This document shows positions 43,237 to 52,322 of a DNA stretch of 64,000 nt, piece by piece (within the stretch, counting starts at the first letter, position 1; each line of letters begins with the position of its first letter). Origin of the DNA: Schlegelella_A sp038231215 (GTDB lineage: Bacteria; Pseudomonadota; Gammaproteobacteria; Burkholderiales; Burkholderiaceae_C); assembly GCA_038231215.1 (NCBI GenBank), contig JBBRLS010000022.1, positions 7,205-71,204 on the forward strand, written 5' to 3'. The notes under the pieces were generated by a model that made no database searches, was not told where the DNA came from, and saw only the letters and a program-made list of their open reading frames with translations. A program made the translations under genes and the position numbers.

Positions 43237-44130
43237 TCACGAGACGTCGGCGGCGAGCGAGCGCAACTCGACTTCGTAGTCCTTGAGCTTGCGTGCCGCG
43301 GTCCGGCGTTGCTCGGTCGTCGTGAGGTTGTGCAGGGCGGCGGCGACGCTGCAGTTGTGTTCGATCAGCGTCTCCGCATAGCGACGATAGTTTTCGCGCG
43401 GCGAGCGGTCGAGGCGCTGCACATAGGCGCGGATTTCGGCGTCGGCCTCGGCCGGGGTGGCGCGGCTGGCCGCCAGCCGTCGGATCATGGACAGCGCGTC
43501 CTGCTGGCGGCGCAAGCGCTCCGCGTACGCGAGTTCGCCGTCCCACGGCGAGTGGGTGACCGACTGCGCGACGAACGCGCGCTGCGCGTCGTCGAGCCGG
43601 CCGTAGAACATCTCGGCGCGCTCGACCTCGCGCTGGATCGCCGCTTTGCGCCGCTTGGCCGGCTCGCGATGCAGGAAGTCGTCGCGGTACTCGGCGTTTT
43701 TCTCGGTGTTCTTCTTCTCGATGTTCGAGATCTGCTGCGCCGTGAGGGTCGGCAGCACCTCGGCCATGACCGGCGCCGCGCGCTCGAAGCCGGCGTCGAT
43801 GCGCGTGCGGATTTCGCGCGCCCACGAGCACATGCGCTCAGGCGTCGCCGCGGCAGGCATTTCGGCCTGTGCCCGCGCCAGCAGGTCGGCGTAGTCGGCG
43901 AGCTGGGTGCGGCGATGCCAGGCGAACCAGTCGTCGAACGCGGTGCGCAGGCGCAGCGACTGCGCGTCGTTGAAGTCGACATAGCTGTCGAGCCAGCGAA
44001 AGGCGAGCGGGCTGCCCTGGCCGTAGCCGATCTTCACCGCCAGGCCGCAGCCCGAGAGGGCCACGGCAACGGCGAGCAACGCCGCAATAATCGAGGGCCG
44101 ACGAAGACGGCGCGAAACAGGTGGCGGCAT
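43237..44130 (-). CDS. DUF6279 family lipoprotein
   Basis: The 297-residue protein has an arginine-rich start and lipobox (LLAVAVALSGCGLAVKIGYGQG), then an all-helical body (LAFRWLDSYVDFNDAQSLRLRTAFDDWFAWHRRTQLADYADLL) characteristic of this uncharacterised family. MPPPVSRRLRR at 44130 is the only ATG before the signal; it shares CATG with the glmU start on the other strand (44128-44131). Confidence 0.82.
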   Translation of the reverse strand: MPPPVSRRLRRPSIIAALLAVAVALSGCGLAVKIGYGQGSPLAFRWLDSYVDFNDAQSLRLRTAFDDWFAWHRRTQLADYADLLARAQAEMPAAATPERMCSWAREIRTRIDAGFERAAPVMAEVLPTLTAQQISNIEKKNTEKNAEYRDDFLHREPAKRRKAAIQREVERAEMFYGRLDDAQRAFVAQSVTHSPWDGELAYAERLRRQQDALSMIRRLAASRATPAEADAEIRAYVQRLDRSPRENYRRYAETLIEHNCSVAAALHNLTTTEQRRTAARKLKDYEVELRSLAADVS

Positions 44131-45505
44131 GGTATTGAACGTCGTGATCATGGCTGCAGGAAAGGGGACGCGGATGCGCTCGGCGCGACCGAAGGTCCTG
44201 CACACGCTCGCCGGTCGCCACTTATTGCAGCATGTTCTGGCCGCCGCCGCCGGCCTGGGGGCGTTGCGGACCATCGTCGTCACCGGCCACGGTGCCGCCG
44301 AGGTCGAGCGCGCCAGCGCCGCGCCCGGGCTCGTCTTCGTGCGACAGGAGCCGCAGCTCGGCACCGGCCACGCCTTGCAGCAGGCGGCGCCGCTGCTCGA
44401 CGACGCCGGCACGACGCTGATTCTCAACGGCGACGTGCCGCTCATCGAGACCGAGACACTGCAAGCGCTGGTCGCGGCGAGCGGCGGCGAGCGGCTGGCG
44501 CTGCTGACGATTGCGCTCGCCGAGCCGGGCGGCTACGGCCGCGTCGTGCGGCGCGCCGATGGCACGATCGAGGCCATCGTCGAAGACAAGGATGCGACAG
44601 AAGCGCAGCGCGGCATTGCCGAGATCTACACCGGCGTGATGGCCGCGCCCACCGCGGCGCTGAAGCGCTGGCTCGCCGCCCTGCGCAACGACAACGCCGC
44701 GCACGAGTACTACCTGACCGATGTCGTCGGCCTCGCCGTCGCCGACCGGACCGCGGTGGTCGGCGTGCTCGCGACCCGCGAGACCGAAGTGCTCGGCGTC
44801 AACAGCGCGGGGCAACTCGCCGATCTCGAACGTCGCTATCAACGCCGTGCCGCCGAACGCCTGATGCACGAAGGCGTTCGCCTCGCCGACCCCGAGCGCT
44901 TCGACCTGCGCGGCGCGCTGCGCTGCGGCAGCGATGTCGAGATCGACGTCGGCTGCATCTTCGAGGGCGAGGTCGAGCTCGGTGACGCGGTACGCATCGG
45001 CGCGCACTGCGTCATCCGCAACGCGCGCATCGCCACCGGCGCGACGATCCGGCCCTACACGCACATCGACGGCGAAGCGCTCGGCGCGATCGTCGGCGCG
45101 AATGCGATCGTCGGGCCGTTTGCGCGATTGCGCGCCGGCGCCGTGCTCGGCGACGACGTGCACATCGGCAACTTCGTCGAGGTCAAGAACTCGACGCTGG
45201 GCCAGGGCGCCAAGGCGAATCACCTCGCCTACCTCGGCGACGCCGACGTCGGCGCGCACGTCAACTTCGGCGCCGGCAGCATCACCGCCAACTACGACGG
45301 CGCCGACAAGCACCGCACGACGATAGGCGCCGATGCGCACATCGGCAGCAACGTCGTGCTCGTGGCGCCCGTGACGGTGGGCGAAGGCGCGACCATCGGC
45401 GGCGGCTCGACGATCGCCAACGATGCGCCGGCCGGCCAGCTCACCGTGGCGCGGGCGCGCCAGGCGAGCCTGGCGGGATGGAAGCGGCCGACGAAGAAAC
45501 GCTGA
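44129..45505 (+). CDS. glmU: Bifunctional N-acetylglucosamine-1-P uridyltransferase / glucosamine-1-P acetyltransferase
   Basis: GlmU makes UDP-GlcNAc. The N-terminal pyrophosphorylase has VVIMAAGKGTRMRSARPKVLHTLAG and LNGDVPLIETETL; the C-terminal acetyltransferase is a left-handed beta-helix with FGAGSITANYDGADKHRT and VGEGATIGGGSTI. 458 residues, full length. Together with glmS it forms the amino-sugar route. The start overlaps that of the divergent lipoprotein gene. Confidence 0.97.
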   Translation: MVLNVVIMAAGKGTRMRSARPKVLHTLAGRHLLQHVLAAAAGLGALRTIVVTGHGAAEVERASAAPGLVFVRQEPQLGTGHALQQAAPLLDDAGTTLILNGDVPLIETETLQALVAASGGERLALLTIALAEPGGYGRVVRRADGTIEAIVEDKDATEAQRGIAEIYTGVMAAPTAALKRWLAALRNDNAAHEYYLTDVVGLAVADRTAVVGVLATRETEVLGVNSAGQLADLERRYQRRAAERLMHEGVRLADPERFDLRGALRCGSDVEIDVGCIFEGEVELGDAVRIGAHCVIRNARIATGATIRPYTHIDGEALGAIVGANAIVGPFARLRAGAVLGDDVHIGNFVEVKNSTLGQGAKANHLAYLGDADVGAHVNFGAGSITANYDGADKHRTTIGADAHIGSNVVLVAPVTVGEGATIGGGSTIANDAPAGQLTVARARQASLAGWKRPTKKR

Positions 45506-45540
45506 AGGATCGAAGCAACTTTGCAGTTCGCGAGCGATGA

Positions 45541-45591
45541 GATCCTTCGCTTCGCTCAGGATGACATGTTGCTCCGCGCAGGATGACGTGC
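45541..45591 (+). repeat. Dispersed intergenic repeat, locus 5 (full unit plus partial copy)
   Basis: GATCCTTCGCTTCGCTCAGG-ATGAC (45541-45565) is followed by the partial GCGCAGGATGACGTG (45577-45591). It lies between the convergent stops of glmU and the psi-like gene. Confidence 0.85.
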
Positions 45592-45604
45592 GGCGCCCGC
45601 AGGC

Positions 45605-46255
45605 TCAGTCGAGCAGGGCGACGGCGCGGCACATATCCGCCCAGGCCTTGGCCTTGTCGGCCGGATGGCGCAGCAGATACGGCAAGGCGAAGCTGACGAC
45701 GACCGGCACGCCGCTGCGCTCGTGCACGCGCTCGCGCAAGCGGCCGAGCGGCTCGTCGAGGCCGAGCAGCGCGCTCGCCGCGGCGCGACCGAGGGCGAGG
45801 ATGCAGCGCGGCGCCACGTCGTCGATCGCGGCGTCGAGATCCAGGGTCCGGCCCTCGACGACGGGCAGGTAGCAAGCGCGGTGCTCGCGCGCCGGCGCGC
45901 CGCGCGACACGCGGATGGCGTGCAGCATGTTGTCGAGCAGCCGTTCCTGCTCGCCGGCAGGCGCCGCATCGCCGGCGCCGGCGATCGCATCGAAGGGCTC
46001 GCCGACGATCAACCAGTCGGCGCGGATAAGGGCCGGCGCCGACCCGGGCTCGGTGGGCCGCTTCGCGGCGCGCCCGGGCGCCGCCTGTGGGGCCGGCGCA
46101 CGCTCGACGACAAGCGCCTCGGCAGGACGCGGCTCCTCCACGACCAGGGCATCGGCGCCCTCTTGCGTAAAACCGACGCGATCGGGTGCCTCGCGTGCCC
46201 AGACGCGAATGCCCATCTCGCGCAGCATCGCGACCTGGCGCTCACTCCAGCGCAT
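45605..46255 (-). CDS. Degenerate UDG-fold protein, likely DNA polymerase III psi (HolD-like) subunit
   Basis: The 216-residue protein would be annotated as a uracil-DNA glycosylase-like protein from WLIVGEPFDAIAGAG and FALPYLLRHPADKAKAWADMC, but the glycosylase residues (GEAPG-type loop, Fe-S cysteines) are missing. Its first residues, RWSERQVAMLREMGIRVWARE, resemble the clamp-loader-binding tail of E. coli HolD (psi), and the ending HPADKAKAWADMCRAV resembles its C-terminus. HolD has a UDG-like fold and E. coli holD lies next to rimI, as here. It overlaps rimI by 14 bases. The psi assignment is an inference. Confidence 0.6.
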   Translation of the reverse strand: MRWSERQVAMLREMGIRVWAREAPDRVGFTQEGADALVVEEPRPAEALVVERAPAPQAAPGRAAKRPTEPGSAPALIRADWLIVGEPFDAIAGAGDAAPAGEQERLLDNMLHAIRVSRGAPAREHRACYLPVVEGRTLDLDAAIDDVAPRCILALGRAAASALLGLDEPLGRLRERVHERSGVPVVVSFALPYLLRHPADKAKAWADMCRAVALLD

Positions 46256-46757
46256 CGAACCCTCGCGCCGCATCGACATCGAGGCTCATGACGACAGCGT
46301 CTTCGCGCGCGCCGGCCGGCGCCGGGTAATAGCCCTTCCTCACGCCGACCTGCGTGAAGCCGAGGTGACCATAGGTCGCCTGCGCATCGACGTTGGCCAG
46401 GCGCACTTCGAGCCAGAGCCGCTCGGCCGCCTTCTCGCGGCAGAGCGCAACCAGTGCACCGAGCAGGCGCCGCGCATGGCCGCGCCGCCGCGCCACCGGC
46501 GCGACGGTGATGTTCAGCAGATGCATCTCGCCGGCGCCGTTCATCGCCACGCAATAGGCGATCAGCTCGCCGCTGCTGCCGTTGAGCGTCCACGCGTGAT
46601 AGCCGGCGGCCAGCGAGTCGACGAAGTTGCCGCGCGTCCACGGAAACGGATAGACCTCGGCTTCGAGCGCGACCACGCCGTCGAGCGCGGCCAGCGTCAT
46701 CGGCCGCATCAGGGCGCCGGCAAGGCCGCTCGTCTCCGCCTTCGGATTGGCGCTCAT
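46242..46757 (-). CDS. rimI: Ribosomal protein S18-alanine N-acetyltransferase
   Basis: A 171-residue GNAT protein: VYPFPWTRGNFVDSLAAGY, EMHLLNITVAPVARRRGHARRLLGAL (acetyl-CoA loop R-x-x-G-x-A) and YGHLGFTQVGVRKGYYP are the RimI hallmarks. It acetylates the N-terminal Ala of S18 in E. coli. Its ATG overlaps the tsaB stop (ATGA), and tsaB-rimI coupling is widespread. Confidence 0.93.
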   Translation of the reverse strand: MSANPKAETSGLAGALMRPMTLAALDGVVALEAEVYPFPWTRGNFVDSLAAGYHAWTLNGSSGELIAYCVAMNGAGEMHLLNITVAPVARRRGHARRLLGALVALCREKAAERLWLEVRLANVDAQATYGHLGFTQVGVRKGYYPAPAGAREDAVVMSLDVDAARGFDALE

Positions 46758-47467
46758 CCCGCTTCGGCTTTCTCGGCGCGTGCCGCCTCGCGCTCGCTCG
46801 TCGTCGAGGCGACCTTGTCGCGCACGTAGAGCGGAAGAGCCCGCGCCGGATCGAGGGCAAGGCCATCGTGCCATGCGTTCTCGGCCAGCGTGAGCAGGGC
46901 ATCACCGGTGGTGCGCGCCTCGGGAAAGAGACGCGCATCGCCGGTCTCGAGGCGCGCGCCGAAGGCGGACAGCGCGTCGCCGACGACCGCTTCGGGCGGC
47001 GCATCGCGCCAGCGAGCGCGGAGCTGCTCGGCGTCGGTGAGCAGGGGTGCCACGTGCGTCGTCCAGCGACCCTCGACAAAGCCGTACTCGGCGGCGTAGA
47101 ACTGGTCCATGCGCGCGTCGATCACGGCCCAGGCGCGAAAGCGCGGTGCACCGGCGCGCGCTTCCTCGGCCACCGCGAGCAAGCTGTCGATCGGCAGCAC
47201 CGGCTTGCCGGCGCCAAGGGCCAGGCCTTGTGCCACCGAGCAGGCGGCGCGCAGGCCCGTGAAGGCACCAGGCCCGCGGCCGAAGGCGATCGCATCGAGG
47301 TCGCGCAGCGACAGGCCGGCTTCGCGCAGCAGCCCGAGCAACGAAGGCACGAGCGTGGCCGAGGCCTTGGCGCCGCCTGCCGCCTGCTGCGACCAGCGGC
47401 GGTCGCCGAAGCTCAGGGCGATCGTCATGCGTTCGCTGGCCGTATCGAATGCGAGCAAAGCCGTCAT
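46754..47467 (-). CDS. tsaB: tRNA threonylcarbamoyladenosine biosynthesis protein TsaB
   Basis: TsaB is the scaffold partner of TsaD in t6A37 synthesis. MTALLAFDTASERMTIALSFGDR and IAFGRGPGAFTGLRAACSVAQGLALG are the signatures. 237 residues, ATG at 47467. TsaC (50113-51090) of the same pathway is also in this window; tsaD and tsaE are not. Confidence 0.95.
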   Translation of the reverse strand: MTALLAFDTASERMTIALSFGDRRWSQQAAGGAKASATLVPSLLGLLREAGLSLRDLDAIAFGRGPGAFTGLRAACSVAQGLALGAGKPVLPIDSLLAVAEEARAGAPRFRAWAVIDARMDQFYAAEYGFVEGRWTTHVAPLLTDAEQLRARWRDAPPEAVVGDALSAFGARLETGDARLFPEARTTGDALLTLAENAWHDGLALDPARALPLYVRDKVASTTSEREAARAEKAEAG

Positions 47468-47570
47468 GCGTCGCGCAAAGTCGAAGGCCTGTTCACAGTC
47501 GGTCGCAAGGCCATCACGCGAGTTTAGCGGTGCCTCGTCGCACGCATGGGCCATGCAATGATGCGACCCC

Positions 47571-49061
47571 ATGAAGCAGCGCCCGCTCCGACGCCTCTGC
47601 GTCCTCGTGCTCGCGCTGGCCTGCGCGGCATGGCCGCCGCTCGGCATGGCGCGCGGTGCCGTGCCCGCTTCGACGCCACGCGCCCTGCCCGCCGACGTGG
47701 ACGCTTCGCTGGCCCGGTTCGGCGTGCCGCGCGAGGCGATGGTCGCCTGGGTCGAGGAGGTCGGTGCGACGCGCCAGCGGCTTGCCTGGCAGCCTGACCG
47801 GGCCGCCAATCCGGCATCGCTGATGAAGCTGGTCACGACCTACGCCGGCCTCGAGCTGCTCGGCCCGGCCTTCACCTGGTCGACGCCGGTCTGGCTGCAG
47901 GGAACGATCGCCGACGGCGTGCTGAACGGCAACCTCGTCATCAAGGGCACCGGCGACCCGAAGCTCGTGCTCGAGCGCATGTGGCTCCTGATGCGGCGCG
48001 TGCAGCAGGCCGGCGTGCGCGAGATCCGCGGCGACATCGTCGTCGACCGCAGTGCATTCGCGCCGGGCGAAGGCAACCCCGCCGACTTCGACGGCGAGCC
48101 GCTGCGGCCGTACAACGCGGGCGCCGATGCCTTGCTCCTCAACTACCGCTCGATGATGCTGACGTTCACGCCGGACCCGGCGCATGGCGTTGCCAACGTG
48201 AGCGTCGACCCGCCCATGGCCGGGGTGCGCACCGACGTCACCGTGCCGCTGGCGCCGGGACCGTGCGAGGACTCGCCCCTGCCGGAGCGGTCCTGGCGCG
48301 GCCTGCTGAAGGCCGACTTCAGCGATCCGACCCACCTCGCCTTGCGCGGCGCCTTCACGGCCGCCTGCGGCGAGAAGGCCTGGGCGCTCGCCTATGCCGA
48401 TCCGAAGAGCTACAACGAGCGCGCCCTGATCGGCATGTGGCAGGAGCTGGGCGGCAGGATCACCGGCGGCTACCGGGAAGCCAGGGCGCCCGCGACGCCG
48501 CCGAACTTCGAGCTGCGCTCGCCGGCACTGGCCGAGGTCGTTCGCGACATCAACAAGCTGAGCAACAACGTGATGGCGCAACAGCTCTTCCTGACGCTCG
48601 GCGCGACGCAGCGCGGCGCCGGCACGCCCGAAGCATCGCGCGACGTGGTGCGGCAGTGGCTGCGCGCGCGCGCGGGCTTGGGCGCAGCGGGCAGCGTCAT
48701 CAGCAACGGCTCGGGACTTTCGCGCGACTCGCGGCTGACCGCGCGCACCTTCGGCCGGCTGCTGCAGGCGGCCTGGGCCAGCCCGGTGATGCCCGAGCTG
48801 ATGAGCTCGCTGCCGGTCGCCGGCGTCGACGGCACGCTGCGCAAGTACAAGGGCGGCCCCGGTCGAGCGCATCTGAAGACCGGTACGCTGCGCGACGTGG
48901 TCGGCATCGCCGGCTACGTGCTCGGCGATTCGGGCCGGCGTTACGTCGTCGTCGCCATCGTCAACCATGCGAAGGCCGAGTCGGCGCGGCCGGCGCTCGA
49001 GGCGCTGGTCGAATGGGCCGCCGACGACGCGACCGTTGCCGTGTCGCCGCGAAGGCCCTGA
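47571..49061 (+). CDS. dacB: D-alanyl-D-alanine carboxypeptidase/endopeptidase (PBP4 type)
   Basis: The 496-residue protein has a signal peptide (VLALACAAWPPLGMARG) and the three penicillin-binding motifs: NPASLMKLVTTYAGLELLGP (SxxK), INKLSNNVMAQQL (SxN) and HLKTGTLRDVVGIAGYV (KTG). An insert of about 170 residues between SxxK and SxN is typical of class C PBPs. It trims or opens peptidoglycan cross-links in the periplasm. Confidence 0.95.
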   Translation: MKQRPLRRLCVLVLALACAAWPPLGMARGAVPASTPRALPADVDASLARFGVPREAMVAWVEEVGATRQRLAWQPDRAANPASLMKLVTTYAGLELLGPAFTWSTPVWLQGTIADGVLNGNLVIKGTGDPKLVLERMWLLMRRVQQAGVREIRGDIVVDRSAFAPGEGNPADFDGEPLRPYNAGADALLLNYRSMMLTFTPDPAHGVANVSVDPPMAGVRTDVTVPLAPGPCEDSPLPERSWRGLLKADFSDPTHLALRGAFTAACGEKAWALAYADPKSYNERALIGMWQELGGRITGGYREARAPATPPNFELRSPALAEVVRDINKLSNNVMAQQLFLTLGATQRGAGTPEASRDVVRQWLRARAGLGAAGSVISNGSGLSRDSRLTARTFGRLLQAAWASPVMPELMSSLPVAGVDGTLRKYKGGPGRAHLKTGTLRDVVGIAGYVLGDSGRRYVVVAIVNHAKAESARPALEALVEWAADDATVAVSPRRP

Positions 49062-49062
49062 C

Positions 49063-49077
49063 CCGCCGCCTCGGCGG
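49063..49077. terminator. Small GC hairpin between dacB and the GDSL-like gene
   Basis: CCGCCG-CCT-CGGCGG forms a 6-bp stem with a 3-base loop between the stops at 49061 and 49089. No T-run; function as a terminator is tentative. Confidence 0.35.
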
Positions 49078-49088
49078 TGATCGCCGAT

Positions 49089-50087
49089 TCAGAACGGATT
49101 GTTCCTGGCGCGCTGGGCAGCGATGTTGCCGAGCGCGGTCTGTCCGCCCGCGGAAAGATGCCGGTCGTCGGCCCACAGGTAGCTGCTGGGCGTGCCGCCG
49201 GAGATCAGCGTGCGGTTGGTGCAGTCGAGGATCGACGGCGGCACGTAGGCCGATCGGCTCAGATCGCAGACGCCCGTCGTCGCGTTGGTGAAGCCGTTCA
49301 GGCCGACGAACTTGGCGACCCCTTCGACGATCTCGTCCATCAACACGAGGCCGATCTTCGTGCCGTCGTTGACGATCGTCCCGCGCAGCGAGTCGTTGTA
49401 GGCCTTGACCAGGCGGACGATGAGTTGCTGCCGGTCGGTGTCGATGTGCGCCGTCTTCTCGGCGATCGCGTAGGGCGAAAAACCCACGTCGGCGATCGTC
49501 GAGACGATCACCTTGGCGCCCAGGTTGGCGAGCCGGTTGACCTGGCGGCCGGTCTCGGCGCCAGCGGCAGTGACGTTGGCGGTGAGCTGCGCTTCGCTGA
49601 CCATCGGGTACTGCGCGTACTGACCGAGCACATCGTTGACGCCGACCATCACGGTCGCCAGGTCGCCGCCCTGGAACGAGCTCTCCGAGAGTTGCGCATC
49701 GATCTGCACCGACACATCGGTGGCGAGCGCGCCGAGGGTGGCGCGGATCCGGCTCGGCGGGTTGGTGACGAGCGTCGGCCCCGGGTTGCACTGCGGAAAG
49801 ACGAGGCCGCCGAAGTTGTTGGCGACGACCTGGATCCAGAGCGGGCTCGAGCGGCAGGCCAACGTGGGGTCGCTGTCGGACACCGTCGCGTTGACGCTGT
49901 ACTTGCTGCCGTTGCCGTCGCCGCGCACGTCGACGATGACGCTGGTCTCGTCGCCGAAGGCGAGGATGCGCGTCGCGTGGAAGTTGCTGACGGCACTGCC
50001 GCCGCCGCAAGACACGGCCAGCATCGCCAGCGCCAGCACGCCGCAGCGCAGCGCCGCACGGCGCACTTCACTCGCATTCAATCTCAT
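49089..50087 (-). CDS. SGNH/GDSL-hydrolase-like lipoprotein with altered nucleophile motif
   Basis: A 332-residue lipoprotein (lipobox MLAVSCGGG). It keeps the order of SGNH hydrolase blocks: block I is ILAFGDETSV, block III is TVMVGVNDVLGQY (Asn), block V is LWADDRHLSAGG with Asp and His. In block I the usual Ser of GDSL is Glu (GDET), with a Ser two residues later. Either the nucleophile moved or the protein is not a typical esterase. Residues SSSxx are not otherwise evident. Probably outer-membrane or periplasmic; substrate unknown. Confidence 0.72.
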   Translation of the reverse strand: MRLNASEVRRAALRCGVLALAMLAVSCGGGSAVSNFHATRILAFGDETSVIVDVRGDGNGSKYSVNATVSDSDPTLACRSSPLWIQVVANNFGGLVFPQCNPGPTLVTNPPSRIRATLGALATDVSVQIDAQLSESSFQGGDLATVMVGVNDVLGQYAQYPMVSEAQLTANVTAAGAETGRQVNRLANLGAKVIVSTIADVGFSPYAIAEKTAHIDTDRQQLIVRLVKAYNDSLRGTIVNDGTKIGLVLMDEIVEGVAKFVGLNGFTNATTGVCDLSRSAYVPPSILDCTNRTLISGGTPSSYLWADDRHLSAGGQTALGNIAAQRARNNPF

Positions 50088-50112
50088 TCATCGCTCCAGG
50101 AAACAGGGGAGA

Positions 50113-51090
50113 TCAAGTCGCCGCGGCGCGGACCAGCCGGTCGCGAACGCCGTCCCATTCGGGACCGGGCGGCGGCTCTTCGACCCAGATCAGATGCACG
50201 CCGGTGCTGTCGAGTTCGCGCAGGACGGCAAACAATTCGTGTGCCGCCTGCTCCGGCCGGGCCGGCATGCGCCGATGGCGAACGCCGGTCGCCACGCCCG
50301 AAGGCACCGACCGGGAATATACCGCCAGCTTCAAAGGGTCCGATCCGAGGACCTCGAGGGCGGTCTTGAGCATGGCGGTCGACATCAGGCGCACCTTGGC
50401 CCGCGGCGCGTAGTGGGCGAGCAGCGTGCCCGGTGCGCGCGGCGAGTCGGCATCGGCCGCCACGAGCGGTGTGCCGAGGGCAGCGGCGAGGCTTTCGCGG
50501 GTCAGTACACCGGGGCGCAGCAGGGCCGGCCGGTCGCCCGAGCAGTCGACGATTGCCGATTCGATGCCGAGCCGCGCCGCGCCGCCGTCGAGCACGAGCA
50601 GCGCATCGCCGAACTCCTCGACGACGTGCGCCGCCGTCGTCGGGCTGACGCGGCCGAAGCGATTCGCACTCGGCGCGGCGAGGCCAGCGACGCCGAGCTC
50701 GCGCGCCGCGACGAGCAGCGCGTGCGCGACCGGGTCCGCGGGGCAGCGCAGGCCGATGGTTGGCTGCCCGGCGGCGACGGCATCGGCGACGCCCGGCTGG
50801 CGGCGCACGATCACCGTTACCGGCCCGGGCCAGAAAGCGTCGATCAAGCGCTCGGCGAGCGGCGAGACGATGCCGAAGTGCCCGCCTTCGGCGCGGCCCG
50901 CGACGTGGACGATGAGCGGATGGCCGACCGGCCGACCCTTGAGGGCGAAGATCTTCGCCACGGCCGCATCGTCGTCGGCGCGAGCGCCGAGCCCGTACAC
51001 CGTCTCGGTCGGAAAGGCGACCGGCTCGCCGGCTGCCAGAAGGCGGGCCGCCTCGGCGATCGAAGCCTCGTCACGTCCATCGAGCAACAC
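50113..51090 (-). CDS. tsaC: L-threonylcarbamoyladenylate synthase (Sua5/YrdC/YwlC type)
   Basis: The 325-residue protein has the YrdC domain (AFPTETVYGLGARADDDAAVAKIFALKGRP, ANRFGRVSPTTAAHV) plus the C-terminal Sua5 domain (GTLLAHYAPRAKVRL onward), so it is the long Sua5-type enzyme. It makes threonylcarbamoyl-AMP for t6A37. GTG start, three bases after the purK stop, so translationally linked to purE-purK. Confidence 0.95.
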   Translation of the reverse strand: MLLDGRDEASIAEAARLLAAGEPVAFPTETVYGLGARADDDAAVAKIFALKGRPVGHPLIVHVAGRAEGGHFGIVSPLAERLIDAFWPGPVTVIVRRQPGVADAVAAGQPTIGLRCPADPVAHALLVAARELGVAGLAAPSANRFGRVSPTTAAHVVEEFGDALLVLDGGAARLGIESAIVDCSGDRPALLRPGVLTRESLAAALGTPLVAADADSPRAPGTLLAHYAPRAKVRLMSTAMLKTALEVLGSDPLKLAVYSRSVPSGVATGVRHRRMPARPEQAAHELFAVLRELDSTGVHLIWVEEPPPGPEWDGVRDRLVRAAAT

Positions 51091-51093
51091 CGC

Positions 51094-52305
51094 TCACCAC
51101 CCTTCGATGCCGAGGATCGCCGCGGCAGCGCGCGCCGTCGCCTCGGCCGTCTCGGCGTTCGCCGCGGTCAGCGTCAGGTGACCCATCTTGCGGCCAGGCC
51201 GCGCCTCGCGCTTGCCGTAGAGATGCAGATGCGCGCCGGGCAAGGCCAACACGCGCGGCCACGGCGGCTCGCTCGCCTCGCGCGATGCACCGGCGAACCA
51301 CAAGTCGCCGAGCAGATTCAGCATCACGGCCGGCGAATGGAGACGCGGCGCGACGAGCGGCGCCCCGGTCATGGCGCGCACCTGCAGGTCGAACTGCGAG
51401 AGGTCGCAGGCGTCGATGCTGTAGTGGCCCGAGTTGTGCGGGCGCGGCGCCATCTCGTTGGCCACCAGCGTCGGGCCGTCGAGCACGAAGAACTCGACGC
51501 AGAGCACGCCGACGTAGGCGACCGCCTCGGCAATCCGTCGCGCCAAGGCGATCGCTTCGGCCGCGGTGGCGGCGACGACCGCTTGCGCGGGAACGCGCGT
51601 CACGGCGAGGATGCCGTCGCGATGCAGGTTCTCCTGCACGGGCAATGCGACGATCTCGCCGCTGGCGCTCCGCGCGACGATGACGCTGATCTCCGCGACC
51701 AGCGGCAAGCGCTTCTCGAGCACGCAGGCGACGCCGCCGAGTTCTGCGAAGGCGTGTGCCAGCTCGGCGCGATCGGCGACGCGCCGCTGGCCCTTGCCGT
51801 CGTAGCCGAGGCGCGAGGTCTTGAGGATGCCGGGCAGCAGATCCGCATCGACGCCTTCGAGATCGGCTGCGACGTTCAGCACCGCGTGCGGTGCGCATGC
51901 GACCCCGGCGCGCACGAAGGCCGCCTTCTCGGCGGCACGGTCCTGGCAGATCGCGACCGCGTCGGCGCCGGGCGCGACCGGTCGCCTGCGGGCGAGCGAG
52001 CGCAAGGCGTCGGCGGGAACGTTCTCGAACTCGGTGGTGATCGCTGCGCAGTTCGCGGCGAGTCGCGACAGTGCGTCGGCATCGAGGTAGGCGGCACGAA
52101 GATGCTCGTCGGCGACCGCACCGGCCGGGCTGGTCGCATCCGGATCGAGCACGGCGACGCGATAGCCGCCCTCCTGCGCGGCGTGCGCGAACATGCGGCC
52201 GAGCTGGCCGCCGCCGACGACGCCGAGCGTCGCGCCCGGCGCGATGAATGGCGTCTCGGCCCGGCCTTCGCCAAGCGACGCTCGCGGCGCGATCGATGCC
52301 GCCAC
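51094..52305 (-). CDS. purK: N5-carboxyaminoimidazole ribonucleotide synthase
   Basis: PurK carboxylates AIR with ATP and bicarbonate in purine synthesis. ATLGVVGGGQLGRMFAHAAQEGGY begins the ATP-grasp enzyme; ILKTSRLGYDGKGQ, FFVLDGPTLVANEMAPRPHNSGHYSID follow. No ATG is available; GTG at 52305, 18 bases after purE with GGACAGGA upstream, gives 403 residues. A longer frame runs back through purE and is rejected. Confidence 0.94.
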   Translation of the reverse strand: MAASIAPRASLGEGRAETPFIAPGATLGVVGGGQLGRMFAHAAQEGGYRVAVLDPDATSPAGAVADEHLRAAYLDADALSRLAANCAAITTEFENVPADALRSLARRRPVAPGADAVAICQDRAAEKAAFVRAGVACAPHAVLNVAADLEGVDADLLPGILKTSRLGYDGKGQRRVADRAELAHAFAELGGVACVLEKRLPLVAEISVIVARSASGEIVALPVQENLHRDGILAVTRVPAQAVVAATAAEAIALARRIAEAVAYVGVLCVEFFVLDGPTLVANEMAPRPHNSGHYSIDACDLSQFDLQVRAMTGAPLVAPRLHSPAVMLNLLGDLWFAGASREASEPPWPRVLALPGAHLHLYGKREARPGRKMGHLTLTAANAETAEATARAAAAILGIEGW

Positions 52306-52322
52306 GTCCTGTCCCGGAGCGC

